From Leisingera sp. SS27 (GTDB taxonomy: Bacteria; Pseudomonadota; Alphaproteobacteria; Rhodobacterales; Rhodobacteraceae): a stretch of 64,000 nucleotides of DNA. The stretch's first letter is position 1; the number at the start of each line of letters is the position of its first letter. A program made the translations under genes and the position numbers. The DNA is taken from positions 336,333 through 400,332 of the forward strand of contig NZ_JAQNCY010000002.1 in NCBI RefSeq assembly GCF_028368855.1. The letters are read 5' to 3'. Below, one piece after another: positions 8,523-18,165 of this stretch. Below the pieces are notes generated by a model. The model searched no databases and was not told the DNA's origin. It saw only the letters and a list, made by a program, of their open reading frames with translations.

Positions 8523-9410
8523 ATGCTTGATGATGATCTGGACGAAATCCACCCGCTGTTTGCCGGCGCCCCCTCGACCACCGAGTTCAAGAAGCTCAGG
8601 AAACGCATCGTGCGCTACGCGCGCGAGGCGATCGAGCAATACGGCATGGTGGAGCGACGCGAAGACGGCAGCACGCCCAAGTGGCTGGTCTGCCTGTCGG
8701 GCGGCAAGGACAGCTATACCCTGCTGGCGGTTCTTTATGAGCTGAAGTGGCGCGGCCTGCTGCCGGTGGACCTGCTCGCGTGCAACCTGGATCAGGGCCA
8801 GCCCGGTTTTCCGGCGACAGTGCTGCCGGAGTTCCTCGAGAAGATGGGCGTGCCGCACCGGATCGAATATCAGGACACCTATTCCATCGTCGTCGACAAG
8901 GTGCCGCAGGGGCGTACCTACTGTGCGCTGTGCTCGCGTCTGCGCCGCGGCAACCTCTACCGCATCGCGCGCGAGGAGGGCTGCTCGGCTGTGGTGCTGG
9001 GTCACCACCGCGACGACATCCTGGAAACTTTCTTCATGAACCTGTTTCACGGCGGCCGGCTGGCGACCATGCCGCCCAAGCTGGTCAATGAGGAAGGCGA
9101 CCTGTTTGTGTTCCGCCCGCTGGCCCATGTGGCAGAGGCAGACTGCGAAAAGTTTGCCCGCGCCATGAACTACCCGATCATTCCCTGCGATCTTTGCGGC
9201 AGCCAGGACGGGCTGCAGCGCCAGCAGGTGAAACAGATCCTCGACCAGTGGGAATCAAATTCACCAGGCCGCCGTCAGGTGATGTTCCGCGCGCTGATGA
9301 ATGCGCGCCCGTCGCATCTTCTGGACCCGAAACTGTTCGATTTCGCGGGTCTTGAGCTGAAGATTGCCGATTCCGCAGGCGAAAATCCGGAAATTCCCCA
9401 GCTGCGTTAA
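8523..9410 (+). CDS. ttcA: tRNA 2-thiocytidine(32) synthetase TtcA
   Basis: TtcA thiolates cytidine-32 of some tRNAs using ATP and a labile Fe-S cluster. The 295-residue product has the PP-loop SGGKDS at residues 59-64, a CxxC in [12 protein letters not shown], a second CxxC in IPCDLCGSQ, and [19 protein letters not shown], all diagnostic of TtcA rather than TilS. The start ATG lies 56 bases after yidD and the genes read together. The C-terminal tail is of ordinary length. Confidence 0.95.
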   Translation: MLDDDLDEIHPLFAGAPSTTEFKKLRKRIVRYAREAIEQYGMVERREDGSTPKWLVCLSGGKDSYTLLAVLYELKWRGLLPVDLLACNLDQGQPGFPATVLPEFLEKMGVPHRIEYQDTYSIVVDKVPQGRTYCALCSRLRRGNLYRIAREEGCSAVVLGHHRDDILETFFMNLFHGGRLATMPPKLVNEEGDLFVFRPLAHVAEADCEKFARAMNYPIIPCDLCGSQDGLQRQQVKQILDQWESNSPGRRQVMFRALMNARPSHLLDPKLFDFAGLELKIADSAGENPEIPQLR

Positions 9411-9476
9411 CTCCCGGGTTATATCAGCATCTTAGTCTCAGGGCCGAACGAACGGCTGCAGACGAAAGGTCTGGGA

Positions 9477-11021
9477 ATGACACATACGGGTTCAGGCTTC
9501 CTGGCACGCCTCCGGCATATCCTCGCCCCCGCACTTACCGGGCCGGCGATGCTGGCCTTTTTGCCTGCTCTGACCCTGGCCACCTTTTGGATCGGCGGCG
9601 AAACGGCACTGCTGGCCGTTGCGCTGGGGCTGCCGGTCCTGATTGCCGCCGGCGGCGGCTTCAGCAAACTGGGCGGCGGCTCTCAGCCGCGCGACCCGGT
9701 CACCGGCATGATGCTGCGCAACGGGTTTGAGCAGGAGGCCGCCCGGATCCACGCCGAATGCAGCGAGGGCGGACTGCGTTCTGCCATTTTCATTCTGGAG
9801 CTGGACGACCACCGGGAACTGACGGGCCGTCACGGTCAGGAGGCCGGCGACCGGTTCATGCAGCATTGCGGTGCGCAAATCGTATCAGCGCTGCGTCAGG
9901 ACGACATCGTCGCCCGGATAAGTGACAGCCGCTTTGCGGTCTGCCTGGCACCAACCCTGCAGCTGGACCTGGAATTGTGCATTCAGCTGGCCGGCCGCAT
10001 GCAATCCGCCACCGAGGAACCCCTGGCGCTGGACGGAACCACCATCTACATGACCTCTTCGATGGGTTTCTGCCAGCACAGCCGCGCCCCCGGCGCCACG
10101 AGCTCCGAGTGGATCAGCGCTGCCGCTGCCGCCCTCTCTGAGGCGCAGGGCAACGGGCCTGGCGGCATCCGGGCCTATTCCACCGACATGCCGGGCTGCA
10201 CCGGCAGCCGCTCCACCCTGCGCGAGGAAGCTGCTGCAGCGCTGGAAAGCGGCCAGATCCAGGCCTGGTTCCAGCCGCAGATCTGCACCGACACCGGGCG
10301 GGTTTCGGGATTTGAGGCGCTGGCCCGCTGGCAGCATCCGGTGCAGGGCCTGATCCCGCCCTCGACTTTCCTGCCCGCGCTGGAGGAGGCCGGACTGATG
10401 GACCGGCTGAGCCAAGTGATGCTCTACAACGCGCTGGTTGCCATCAAGGCCTGGGATGATGCCGGGGTGACGGTGCCTTGCGTCGGCGTCAACTTTGCCA
10501 CTCAGGAGTTGCGCAACCCGGGCCTGGCGGGCCGCATCAAATGGGAGCTGGAGCGCTTCGGCCTGCCGGCTGACCGCCTTTGCGTGGAAATCCTGGAAAC
10601 GGTGATGACCGATCAGCCTGACGATGTGGTCACACGCAACATCCTCGCTCTCAGCGAGCTGGGCTGCCCGATTGACCTGGATGACTTCGGCACCGGCCAT
10701 GCCTCGATCTCCGCGGTGCGCCGCTTCAACATCTCCCGCATCAAGATCGACCGCACCTTCGTGATGAAGGCGGATCAGGACCCGGAGCAGCAGAAACTGA
10801 TCTCTGCCATCCTGACCATGGCCGAGCGGCTGGAGCTGGAGACCCTTGCCGAGGGGGTTGAAACCGCAGGAGAGCACGCGCTGCTGGCGCAGCTCGGCTG
10901 CGGCCACGTGCAGGGTTTCGGCATCGGCCGCCCGATGCCCTTTGACCAGACCCTGGACTGGATCACCGCGCATGAAGCCAAGCTGCAGGATGCGCCGGCA
11001 ATTGGCCGCCAGACGCCCTGA
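9477..11021 (+). CDS. EAL-domain c-di-GMP phosphodiesterase with degenerate GGDEF domain
   Basis: The 514-residue protein starts with two hydrophobic segments (residues 15-60), which probably anchor it in the membrane. A GGDEF-type domain follows (residues about 75-235), but the catalytic loop reads RISDSRFAV where GGDEF should be, so it cannot be an active cyclase of the usual kind. The EAL domain is complete: FEALARWQHP, then NFATQEL, EILETVM, DDFGTGHASISAVRRF, KIDRTFV and ETLAEGVET. I infer an active phosphodiesterase that lowers cyclic di-GMP, with the GGDEF part perhaps binding GTP or acting structurally. It lies alone between ttcA and yidC. Confidence 0.9.
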   Translation: MTHTGSGFLARLRHILAPALTGPAMLAFLPALTLATFWIGGETALLAVALGLPVLIAAGGGFSKLGGGSQPRDPVTGMMLRNGFEQEAARIHAECSEGGLRSAIFILELDDHRELTGRHGQEAGDRFMQHCGAQIVSALRQDDIVARISDSRFAVCLAPTLQLDLELCIQLAGRMQSATEEPLALDGTTIYMTSSMGFCQHSRAPGATSSEWISAAAAALSEAQGNGPGGIRAYSTDMPGCTGSRSTLREEAAAALESGQIQAWFQPQICTDTGRVSGFEALARWQHPVQGLIPPSTFLPALEEAGLMDRLSQVMLYNALVAIKAWDDAGVTVPCVGVNFATQELRNPGLAGRIKWELERFGLPADRLCVEILETVMTDQPDDVVTRNILALSELGCPIDLDDFGTGHASISAVRRFNISRIKIDRTFVMKADQDPEQQKLISAILTMAERLELETLAEGVETAGEHALLAQLGCGHVQGFGIGRPMPFDQTLDWITAHEAKLQDAPAIGRQTP

Positions 11022-11154
11022 ACGCGCAATTCCTTTGAATTTCTGCCGCACCGCCCCCCCTTGACGCCCCGCTGCACCGCGATTCTGCTTGACCTTTGCG
11101 GCCCACCTCTGTTGAACCCCTCGTGTCCTTCCCTACACGAGGTGGCAGTCCCCA

Positions 11155-12963
11155 ATGGACGATCAGAACAAAAATCTTATTCTCGCAACCGTACTCAGCT
11201 TTCTGGTGATCCTGGGGTGGTATACCTTCTTCCCGCCGCCGGAACCGGAGCAGGCACCGCAAACCGCGGTCACTGAAACCGCGCCTGCCGGCGATACCGC
11301 TGCCGCGCCCAGCGCCGCAGGTGCCGATGCGGTGGCAGACACCGCCGCCGAAGAGGCCGCCGCCCCGGATGCGCCGCGCGTCGCCATCGACACCCCCCGC
11401 GTCACCGGCAGCATCTCGCTGCAGGGCGGCCGGATCGACGACCTGTCGCTGAAGGACTACCGCGAGACCCTGGATGAGGGCTCCCCGATCGTCAAACTGC
11501 TGAAGCCCGTGGGCGAGGCCGGCGCCTATTACGCGCTCTACGGCTGGGCACCGGGCGCAGGTCTGACCTTGAACGACGTGCCAGGCGCCAACACCATCTG
11601 GTCCGCCCCTGAGGGCGCCACCCTGTCCCCCGGCAGCCCGGTCACGCTCACCTGGGACAACGGCAATGGCCTGACCTTCTCGCGCACCATCGCGGTGGAT
11701 GAGGATTACATGTTCTCCGTCACCCAGTCGGTTGCCAACGCCTCCGGCGGCACCGTGTCGCTGGCGCCCTACGGCACCCTGGCCCGCCACGGCCAGCCCG
11801 AGGGGCTGAAGAATTTCTTCATCCTGCACGAAGGCCTGGTCGGCATGACCGACGGCGAGCTGGCCGAGACCGACTATGACGACATGGCCGATTTCGATCC
11901 GGACCCGCGCGACGGCTCCAAGTCCAGCGTCAAGCAGGTCGAGGCGAACGGCTGGATCGGCTTCACCGACCACTACTGGATGTCCACCCTGGTGCCCGCA
12001 CCGGGCCAGGGCTTCCGCTCCATCGCCAAGTTCGATGAACGCCGCGATATCTACCAGACCGACATCGTGCTGCCGACCGTCACCGTGGCAGAGGGCCAGT
12101 CCACCGAAGTGACCACCCAGCTGTTTGCCGGCGCCAAGGAATGGGACGCCATCCGCGGCTACGAGAAGGCGGGCATCGAGGGCTTCCTGGACGTGATCGA
12201 CTGGGGCTGGTTCTTCTTCCTGACCAAGCCGATGTTCTGGCTGCTGCACAATCTGAACGTCCTGATCGGCAACATGGGCTGGGCGATCATCGGCCTCACG
12301 GTGGTGATCAAGATCCTGGTGTTCCCGCTGGCCTATAAATCCTATGCCTCCATGGCGAAGATGAAAGAGCTTCAGCCGGAGATGGAGAAGCTCAAGGAGC
12401 GCGCCGGCGACGACCGCCAGAAGATGCAGAAGGAGATGATGGAACTGTATAAAAAGGAGAAGGTGAACCCCGCCGCGGGCTGTCTGCCGATCCTGATCCA
12501 GATCCCGATCTTCTTCTCGCTCTACAAGGTGATTTTTGTCACCCTGGAACTGCGCCACGCGCCCTTCTTCGGCCCCTTCCAGGACCTCAGCGCGCCGGAT
12601 CCAACCTCGATCATGAACCTCTTTGGCCTGCTGCCCTTTGCCTCCCCGGCACCTGAGAGCATCTTGGCCCTGGTCTTCATCGGTATCCTGCCGATCCTGC
12701 TCGGCATCTCGATGTGGCTGCAGCAAAAGCTGAACCCGGCGCCCACCGACCCGACCCAGCAGATGATCTTTGCCTGGATGCCCTGGGTGTTCATGTTCAT
12801 GCTGGGCGGCTTCGCCTCCGGCCTGGTGGTTTACTGGATCGCCAACAACACGATCACCTTCAGCCAGCAGTACCTGATCATGCGCAGCCATGGCTACAAG
12901 CCGGACGTGTTCGGCAACATCAAGTCGAGCTTCAAGAAGAAGCCGAAGGCTGAGAAGGAATGA
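11155..12963 (+). CDS. yidC: Membrane protein insertase YidC
   Basis: YidC inserts and folds inner-membrane proteins, alone or with SecYEG. The 602-residue product has an N-terminal membrane anchor (residues 7-23), an Ala/Pro-rich linker, a large periplasmic beta domain and the conserved C-terminal five-helix core (GWFFFLTKPMFWLLHNLNVLIGNMGWAII, YKKEKVNPAAGCLPILIQIPIFFSLYKVI, GLVVYWIANNTITFSQQY). The length is typical of Gram-negative YidC. The next gene starts within its stop codon region (4-base overlap), so yidC, the MOSC gene and engB form one translationally coupled run. Confidence 0.97.
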   Translation: MDDQNKNLILATVLSFLVILGWYTFFPPPEPEQAPQTAVTETAPAGDTAAAPSAAGADAVADTAAEEAAAPDAPRVAIDTPRVTGSISLQGGRIDDLSLKDYRETLDEGSPIVKLLKPVGEAGAYYALYGWAPGAGLTLNDVPGANTIWSAPEGATLSPGSPVTLTWDNGNGLTFSRTIAVDEDYMFSVTQSVANASGGTVSLAPYGTLARHGQPEGLKNFFILHEGLVGMTDGELAETDYDDMADFDPDPRDGSKSSVKQVEANGWIGFTDHYWMSTLVPAPGQGFRSIAKFDERRDIYQTDIVLPTVTVAEGQSTEVTTQLFAGAKEWDAIRGYEKAGIEGFLDVIDWGWFFFLTKPMFWLLHNLNVLIGNMGWAIIGLTVVIKILVFPLAYKSYASMAKMKELQPEMEKLKERAGDDRQKMQKEMMELYKKEKVNPAAGCLPILIQIPIFFSLYKVIFVTLELRHAPFFGPFQDLSAPDPTSIMNLFGLLPFASPAPESILALVFIGILPILLGISMWLQQKLNPAPTDPTQQMIFAWMPWVFMFMLGGFASGLVVYWIANNTITFSQQYLIMRSHGYKPDVFGNIKSSFKKKPKAEKE

Positions 12964-13712
12964 CCGCAAAGGTCACAGACATCTGGCGCCACCCGCTCAA
13001 ATCCCATGGGCGGGAGGCACTGGAAAGCGTCACCATGATCGCCGGGCAGACCATGCCCGGCGACCGTGTTTGGGCGGTTGCGCATGAGGCCTCCAAGGCG
13101 GACGGTTCCGAATGGGTGCCCTGCGCCAATTTCACCCGCGGCTCCAAGGCGCCGGGGCTGATGGCCATCAACGCCCGGCTGGACGATGCCAGCGGCCAGC
13201 TGACGCTGACCCACCCTGCCCGGCCTGATCTGACATTCGACCCGGAAAATCCGGACGATCTGCAGCGCTTCCTGGAGTGGGAAAAGCCGCTGCTGCCCGA
13301 AAACCGCGCCGGGTCTTCCCGTATTGTCAGGGTGCCGGGCCGCGGCATGACCGACACACCATTCCCATCGGTGTCGCTGGCCAACTTGTCTTCCCACCGC
13401 GCGGTGGAGCAGGCGATCGGCCACACCCTCTCGCCCCTGCGCTGGCGCAGCAACATCTGGTTCGACCTGGGTGATCCTTGGGCCGAAAACGACTGGCTCG
13501 GCCGCGAGGTGCAGATCGGCGAAACCGTCTTTGCGGTGCGCGAGCGGGTGGTGCGCTGCCTGGCGACCACTGCCAATCCCGAAACCGGCGAACGCGACGC
13601 CGATACGCTCAAGACCCTCAAGGACAATTGGGGCCACCAGGATTTCTCGGTCTACGCCGAGGTGGTGCGCGGCGGCGAAATCCGCCTGGGCGACGCGGTA
13701 AAGGTGCTGTGA
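12960..13712 (+). CDS. MOSC domain-containing protein
   Basis: The 250-residue protein matches the MOSC fold (beta-barrel domain of molybdenum-cofactor sulfurase C-termini). It has an N-terminal WRHPLKS segment typical of MOSC_N, then VSLANLSSHRAVEQA, RWRSNIWFDLGDPWAENDWLGREVQIGE and the conserved cysteine in RVVRCLATTANPETGERD. MOSC proteins bind or use molybdenum cofactor to move sulfur or reduce N-hydroxylated compounds; the substrate here is unknown. It overlaps yidC by 4 bases and shares one base with engB (TGATG), which indicates translational coupling. Confidence 0.88.
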   Translation: MTAKVTDIWRHPLKSHGREALESVTMIAGQTMPGDRVWAVAHEASKADGSEWVPCANFTRGSKAPGLMAINARLDDASGQLTLTHPARPDLTFDPENPDDLQRFLEWEKPLLPENRAGSSRIVRVPGRGMTDTPFPSVSLANLSSHRAVEQAIGHTLSPLRWRSNIWFDLGDPWAENDWLGREVQIGETVFAVRERVVRCLATTANPETGERDADTLKTLKDNWGHQDFSVYAEVVRGGEIRLGDAVKVL

Positions 13713-14359
13713 TGCAGATGCAATTTTCCCTGGCCGAAGCGCCGGATGAGATCTCCGCCGAGAAGGGCCGCAAGCTGTTTGCAGGCGAGACCGAGTTCCT
13801 CAAGGGCGTGGTGGCAATGAACGGCCTGCCGGACGCCGACCGGGTGGAGGTCTGCTTTGCCGGCCGCTCCAACGTCGGCAAGTCGAGTCTGATCAACGCG
13901 CTGACGGGCACCAAGGGCATCGCGCGCGCCTCCAACACCCCGGGCCGCACCCAGGAGATCAACTTCTTCACCCAGGGGCCTGCGCTCTATCTGGTCGACC
14001 TGCCCGGCTATGGCTATGCCAACGCGCCGCTCAAGGTGGTAGAGCAATGGCAGAAACTGCTGAAACGCTACCTGTCCGGCCGCCAGAACCTGCGCCGCGC
14101 CTTTGTGCTGATCGACAGCCGCCACGGCGTGAAGGCGGTGGACGACGAGATCATGAAGCTCCTGGACAGCTCCGCCGTCACCTTCCAGTGCGTGATGACC
14201 AAGGCCGACAAGGTTAAGGAAAAGGACCGCGCCAAGGTGCTGGAGCAGGTGAAGGGCGCGCTGGCCAAACACCCGGCGGCCTATCCGGAGATTGTGCTGA
14301 CCTCATCCGAGAAGGGTGACGGGATCGCCACCCTCCGCTCCATCATCGCCGGGCTGTAA
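13712..14359 (+). CDS. engB: Ribosome biogenesis GTP-binding protein EngB (YihA/YsxC)
   Basis: This 215-residue GTPase acts in assembly of the 50S subunit. It has G1 GRSNVGKSS (residues 51-59), the NTPGRTQ switch I, G3 DLPGYGYA (from residue 96) and G4 TKAD (163-166). I choose the ATG that shares its A with the upstream TGA stop. The longer open frame upstream runs through the MOSC gene and is an artefact. The product length is that of the family. Confidence 0.95.
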   Translation: MQMQFSLAEAPDEISAEKGRKLFAGETEFLKGVVAMNGLPDADRVEVCFAGRSNVGKSSLINALTGTKGIARASNTPGRTQEINFFTQGPALYLVDLPGYGYANAPLKVVEQWQKLLKRYLSGRQNLRRAFVLIDSRHGVKAVDDEIMKLLDSSAVTFQCVMTKADKVKEKDRAKVLEQVKGALAKHPAAYPEIVLTSSEKGDGIATLRSIIAGL

Positions 14360-14364
14360 CTGAC

Positions 14365-14730
14365 GTGCTCAGCCGCCTGCCCTCCCTGCTGGTTGTGATC
14401 GCCCTGGCCGTGGCCGGGCTGATCCCCTCCGGCTGGATGCCTGCCTCGGCGCAGGACGGCAAGGTGCTGCTGGTGATCTGTACCGGCCACGGGCCGGTGG
14501 AAACCTGGGTCGATCTGGACAGCGGCGAACCCCACGCACCTGCCGAACAGATGGAGGACCGCAGCTGTCCGTTTGCAGCCCTTGGCGCCGTGGCGCTGCT
14601 GCCGGGCAGCCTGATCAGCCTGAACCTGGAACCGCCTCTCAGCGACCGCTGGTCGCGCGAGGCCTTCACCCATCGCACCGCCGGCTTCCACTGGCGCTAT
14701 GACGCCCGCGGCCCGCCCGCACTCTCCTGA
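14365..14730 (+). CDS. DUF2946-like small secreted or membrane protein
   Basis: The 121-residue product starts with GTG. It has a hydrophobic N-terminal segment ending in ASA, a probable signal peptide, then VLLVICTGHGPVETWVDLDSG and MEDRSCPFAALGAVALLP. The CPFA motif and size resemble DUF2946 proteins, which often lie next to TonB-dependent receptors and copper or heme genes. No function is established. It begins 5 bases after engB and is followed by a PepSY-domain membrane protein, so a role in metal or siderophore handling is an inference from that neighbour. Confidence 0.6.
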   Translation: MLSRLPSLLVVIALAVAGLIPSGWMPASAQDGKVLLVICTGHGPVETWVDLDSGEPHAPAEQMEDRSCPFAALGAVALLPGSLISLNLEPPLSDRWSREAFTHRTAGFHWRYDARGPPALS

Positions 14731-14800
14731 TTTTCTGAACAAACTGACATTTCCGCCGGCGCCCCGCGCGCCCGGCCCCGTTCCGGTATGGAGAGACACC

Positions 14801-16198
14801 ATGGCAACCAGCCAACCGCAATCCGCGGACCCATCGCGTCCGCTGTCCCAAAAATTCTACGCCGCCGTCTGGCGCTGGCATTTCTATGCCGGCCTCTTTG
14901 TGATCCCCTTTTTGATCATGCTGGCCGTCACTGGCCTGATGATGATGTTCATCACCCAAGCAGATGGCCGCGACGGCGAGAAGATCACCGTCACCCAAGG
15001 CACCGCTGAACTAAGCATCCCCGCACAGGAGGCCGCTGTTCTGGCCGCCCAGCCCGGCACCATCGCCGAATGGATCGGCCCCAAGGCCCCCGATCTGGCC
15101 GCCGTGTTCCGGGTGAAAACAGATGACGGCCAGCGCCTCGTCGCGCTGGATCAATACACCGGTGAAGTAATCCAGGTCTGGGACCGCCGCGCAGGCTGGT
15201 ACGACTTTGCCGACAACATCCACTCCACTCTGCTGATCGGCGACACCGGCGACCGGCTGATCGAGATTGCCGCGGGCCTTGGCATCGTGCTGGTGCTGAC
15301 CGGGCTGTACCTGTGGTGGCCGCGCGGGAATGCCGTCAGCGCTTTTGTCCCCAACCTCCGCGCCCGCGGCCGGGCGTTGTGGAAGAACCTGCACGCCGTC
15401 ACTGGTTTCTGGATGTCGGCGCTGCTGGTGATCTTCCTGATTTCGGGCCTCTCTTGGACTGGAATCTGGGGCGGACAGATGATGCAGGCGTGGTCCACGT
15501 TCCCAGCAGCAAAATGGGACAATGTGCCCCTGTCCGATGATATCCACGCCAGCATGAACCACGGATCCATTAACGATGTGCCCTGGGCACTGGAACAGAC
15601 CCCGATGCCCGCCTCCGGCTCTGACGCGGGCATTACCGGCGTGGCCGAGGGCGCGACCGTGGATGCCGCCAGCCTGATCGCGCTGGGACGTGACCTGGGG
15701 ATGGAGGGCCGCTTCCGCCTCGCCTACCCCGGCGGTGAAACAGGCGTCTGGACCATAAACCGCGACAGCATGAGCGGCGACGGCGACAGCCCCTTCATCG
15801 ACCGCACCGTGCATGTCGACCAGTACACGGGCAGGATCCTCGCCGATGTGAAATACGCGGACTACTCCTGGGCCGGCAAGGCGATGGCCGTCAGCATCCC
15901 CTTCCACATGGGTCTGATGGGCACCTGGAGCTTCATCCTGAACGTGGTCTTCTGCCTAGCGGTGATCTTTGTCTGCGTCTCCGGCCTGGTGATGTGGATA
16001 AAACGCCGCCCCGCCGGTGCCGCCCGCCTGGCCGCACCGCCGGAACCGGCAGAGATGCCGTTCTGGAAAGGTGCCGCGCTGATCGCCGTGCTGGTCTCGC
16101 TGGCCTTTCCGCTCACCGGCCTCGCGCTCTTGGCTGTTCTGGCGTTCGACGTGCTGCTGCTCGGCAATCTGCCCATGCTGAAACGCGCGGTGAGCTGA
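14801..16198 (+). CDS. PepSY-associated transmembrane protein
   Basis: The 465-residue protein has the PepSY-TM layout: RWHFYAGLFVIPFLIMLAVTGLMMMF near the N-terminus, a PepSY segment (VFRVKTDDGQRLVALDQYTGEVI), a second membrane helix with HSTLLIGDTGDRLIEIAAGLGIVLVLTGLYLWWPR, HAVTGFWMSALLVIFLISGLSW, and further helices at the end. Histidines in the helices suggest heme or metal coordination; relatives act as ferric-siderophore reductases. I start it at the ATG behind GGAGAG, not at the upstream Met of the longer frame. It pairs with the DUF2946-like gene in front of it. A repeat element follows its stop. Confidence 0.85.
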   Translation: MATSQPQSADPSRPLSQKFYAAVWRWHFYAGLFVIPFLIMLAVTGLMMMFITQADGRDGEKITVTQGTAELSIPAQEAAVLAAQPGTIAEWIGPKAPDLAAVFRVKTDDGQRLVALDQYTGEVIQVWDRRAGWYDFADNIHSTLLIGDTGDRLIEIAAGLGIVLVLTGLYLWWPRGNAVSAFVPNLRARGRALWKNLHAVTGFWMSALLVIFLISGLSWTGIWGGQMMQAWSTFPAAKWDNVPLSDDIHASMNHGSINDVPWALEQTPMPASGSDAGITGVAEGATVDAASLIALGRDLGMEGRFRLAYPGGETGVWTINRDSMSGDGDSPFIDRTVHVDQYTGRILADVKYADYSWAGKAMAVSIPFHMGLMGTWSFILNVVFCLAVIFVCVSGLVMWIKRRPAGAARLAAPPEPAEMPFWKGAALIAVLVSLAFPLTGLALLAVLAFDVLLLGNLPMLKRAVS

Positions 16199-16209
16199 CA
16201 ATGAGCTGA

Positions 16210-16322
16210 GGGCAGCGCCCGCCCCGCCGGGGTGGGAAGCGAAGCGCCCGCCCCGTCGTGCTGGAAGCACGCCTTCGGCATGACGGGGGGCGGGACGGGC
16301 GCTGCCCGGCCTCACGGCCGGG
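16210..16322. repeat. Intergenic stem-loop repeat, family A copy 1
   Basis: Outer arms GGGCAGCGCCCG (16210-16221) and CGGGCGCTGCCC (16296-16307) enclose an inner hairpin built on GTCGTGC...GCATGAC, and a second stem CCCGGC-CTCAC-GGCCGGG follows. The same arms, in the same order, occur again at 41912-42004. It sits between two convergent genes and may act as a two-way terminator. Confidence 0.65.
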
Positions 16323-16336
16323 CCGAAGATCTGCAA

Positions 16337-17065
16337 CTAAACGTGCTGGGCGCCGTTCACCTCGATCTCGGCGCCGGAGATGTAGGAACTGCCCTCCGAG
16401 CACAGGAAATAGATGGCTGAGGCCACCTCCTCCGGCTGGCCCAGCCGCTGCATCGGCAGCTTCTCGACGATCTTCTCGGTACCGGGCGACAGGATCGAGG
16501 TTTCCACCTCGCCCGGCGCAATCGCATTGACCCGCACACCCATCGGACCGAAATCATGCGCCATTTCCCGCGTCAGCGCCGCCAGCGCCGCCTTGGAGGT
16601 GGCATAGGCCGCGCCTGCAAAGGGATGCACCCGGCTGCCCGCGATCGAGGTCACGTTGACCACCGATCCCTTGGCCGCGGCCAGCTCATCCTTCAGGCCG
16701 CGGGCCAGCACCACCGAGGCGAAGAAGTTCACGTGAAACACCTTGCCCCAGTCCATCAGGTCGGTGTTGAGCGTGCTGAGCCGCTCGCCCTCCGGCCCTT
16801 TGGGCGAAATGCCCGCATTGTTGACCAAGGCATCCAGCTGCCCGTCCAGCAGCTCCTGGATCCGGCCCACCCCGTTGATCGTGTCCGACGGGTCCGACAG
16901 GTCCAGCTGCACATGGTTCTCCTGGCCGCCGCCCCAGGGGCATTCCTGCGGGAACGGCTGGCGCGAGCAGGTGATGACCCGCCAGCCCTCGGCGTTAAAC
17001 CGGCGCACGGTTGCATGGCCGATGCCGCGGCTGGCGCCTGTCAGCAGTAGTGTCTTCTGGCGCAT
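16337..17065 (-). CDS. SDR family NAD(P)-dependent oxidoreductase
   Basis: This is a classical short-chain dehydrogenase of 242 residues. The nucleotide-binding TGASRGIG is at residues 9-16, NNAG follows in ALVNNAGIS, and the active site is serine in VNVTSIAGS with the YATSK tyrosine-lysine pair. After that comes [13 protein letters not shown]. The substrate cannot be told. A strong GGAGG lies before the ATG. It reads opposite to its neighbours and diverges from argB, with 134 bases in between for both promoters. Confidence 0.9.
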   Translation of the reverse strand: MRQKTLLLTGASRGIGHATVRRFNAEGWRVITCSRQPFPQECPWGGGQENHVQLDLSDPSDTINGVGRIQELLDGQLDALVNNAGISPKGPEGERLSTLNTDLMDWGKVFHVNFFASVVLARGLKDELAAAKGSVVNVTSIAGSRVHPFAGAAYATSKAALAALTREMAHDFGPMGVRVNAIAPGEVETSILSPGTEKIVEKLPMQRLGQPEEVASAIYFLCSEGSSYISGAEIEVNGAQHV

Positions 17066-17199
17066 GGCGCCCTCCTGATGAGAGAATCTGGGCTGAGCCT
17101 AGCATCCGCGCCGCCATCTGCAACGGGGTGCGCCAAAGCCTCCCCTTGGCAGCAGCGCCGGAACCCCGTAACACATTCAGACCAAGGGATGATGCAGCA

Positions 17200-18060
17200 A
17201 TGAAGAAACAAGACATGAACCGCGATTGGATTGCCACCGCCGAAACCCTCTCCAGCGCGCTGCCGTATTTCCAGCGCTTTGCAGGGGCGATTGTCGTCAT
17301 CAAGCTCGGAGGCCACGCCATGGGCAGCGACGAGGCGATGGAGACCTTTGCCCGCGACATCGTGCTGATGCGCCAGGTGGGCGTGAACCCGGTCATCGTG
17401 CACGGCGGCGGACCGATGATCAACGCGATGCTGGAAAAGCTGCAGATCAAGTCCGAATTCGTGAACGGCAAGCGGGTGACCGATGCCGCCACCATGGAAG
17501 TGGTGGAGATGGTGCTGTCCGGTGTCGTCAACAAGCGCATCGTGCAGGCAATCAACAGCCAGGGCGGCCGCGCCGTCGGCCTGTCGGGCAAGGACGCGAA
17601 CCTGATCACCTGCGACCAGGCCGACCCGGACCTGGGCTTTGTCGGCGCACCGGCGGAAATGGACCCCAAGGTGCTGCACGGGCTGTTCGAGAAGAACATG
17701 ATCCCGGTCATTGCCCCCATCGGGTCGGGCAGGAACGGCGAGACTTACAACATCAACGGCGACACTGCGGCCGGCGCCATCGCCAAGGCGCTGCAGGCCG
17801 ACCGGCTGCTGCTGCTGACCGATGTTGCGGGCGTCAAGAACGCCGGCGGTGAAGTGGTGACCGAGCTGAAGGCTGCGGACGTCGAGGAGATGACCGCCAG
17901 CGGCGTCATTGCCGGCGGCATGATCCCCAAGACCGAAACCGCGCTGGATGCGGTCCGCGGCGGCGTGCGCGCCTGCATCATTGTCGACGGGCGGGTGCAG
18001 AACGCGGTTCTGCTGGAACTTTACACCGACCACGGCGCAGGTTCGATGATCCGCGCCTGA
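17200..18060 (+). CDS. argB: Acetylglutamate kinase
   Basis: ArgB phosphorylates N-acetylglutamate, the second step of arginine biosynthesis. The 286-residue protein carries [10 protein letters not shown], the VHGGGPMIN loop, [35 protein letters not shown] and [14 protein letters not shown], which are standard for the amino-acid kinase fold. The open frame runs 63 codons further upstream without coding character, so I start at the ATG of [10 protein letters not shown]; the Met five codons later is possible. No other arg gene is adjacent. Confidence 0.96.
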   Translation: MKKQDMNRDWIATAETLSSALPYFQRFAGAIVVIKLGGHAMGSDEAMETFARDIVLMRQVGVNPVIVHGGGPMINAMLEKLQIKSEFVNGKRVTDAATMEVVEMVLSGVVNKRIVQAINSQGGRAVGLSGKDANLITCDQADPDLGFVGAPAEMDPKVLHGLFEKNMIPVIAPIGSGRNGETYNINGDTAAGAIAKALQADRLLLLTDVAGVKNAGGEVVTELKAADVEEMTASGVIAGGMIPKTETALDAVRGGVRACIIVDGRVQNAVLLELYTDHGAGSMIRA

Positions 18061-18084
18061 CCGCCGCGCGCCACGCGAAACTCA

Positions 18085-18150
18085 GGAGGGGCGCTGCCCC
18101 TCTTGGCCCTGCCGGGCCAATTCACCCCGGGATATTTTCAGCCAGATGAA
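18085..18150. repeat. Intergenic repeat family C, copy 1
   Basis: Two small hairpins (GAGGGGC-GCT-GCCCCTC and TTGGCCC-TGCC-GGGCCAA) are followed by a conserved tail TTCACCCCGGGATATTTTCA and GCCAGATGAA. A nearly identical unit occurs at 31023-31086 and a diverged relative at 28151-28206. It lies between the convergent argB and GYD genes. Confidence 0.75.
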
Positions 18151-18165
18151 CAGGGGATCCCGGGA

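Noticed and set aside
10963-12969. 668-residue open frame antisense to yidC
   Set aside because: His/Gln/Arg-rich composition and lack of domains mark it as a shadow of yidC.
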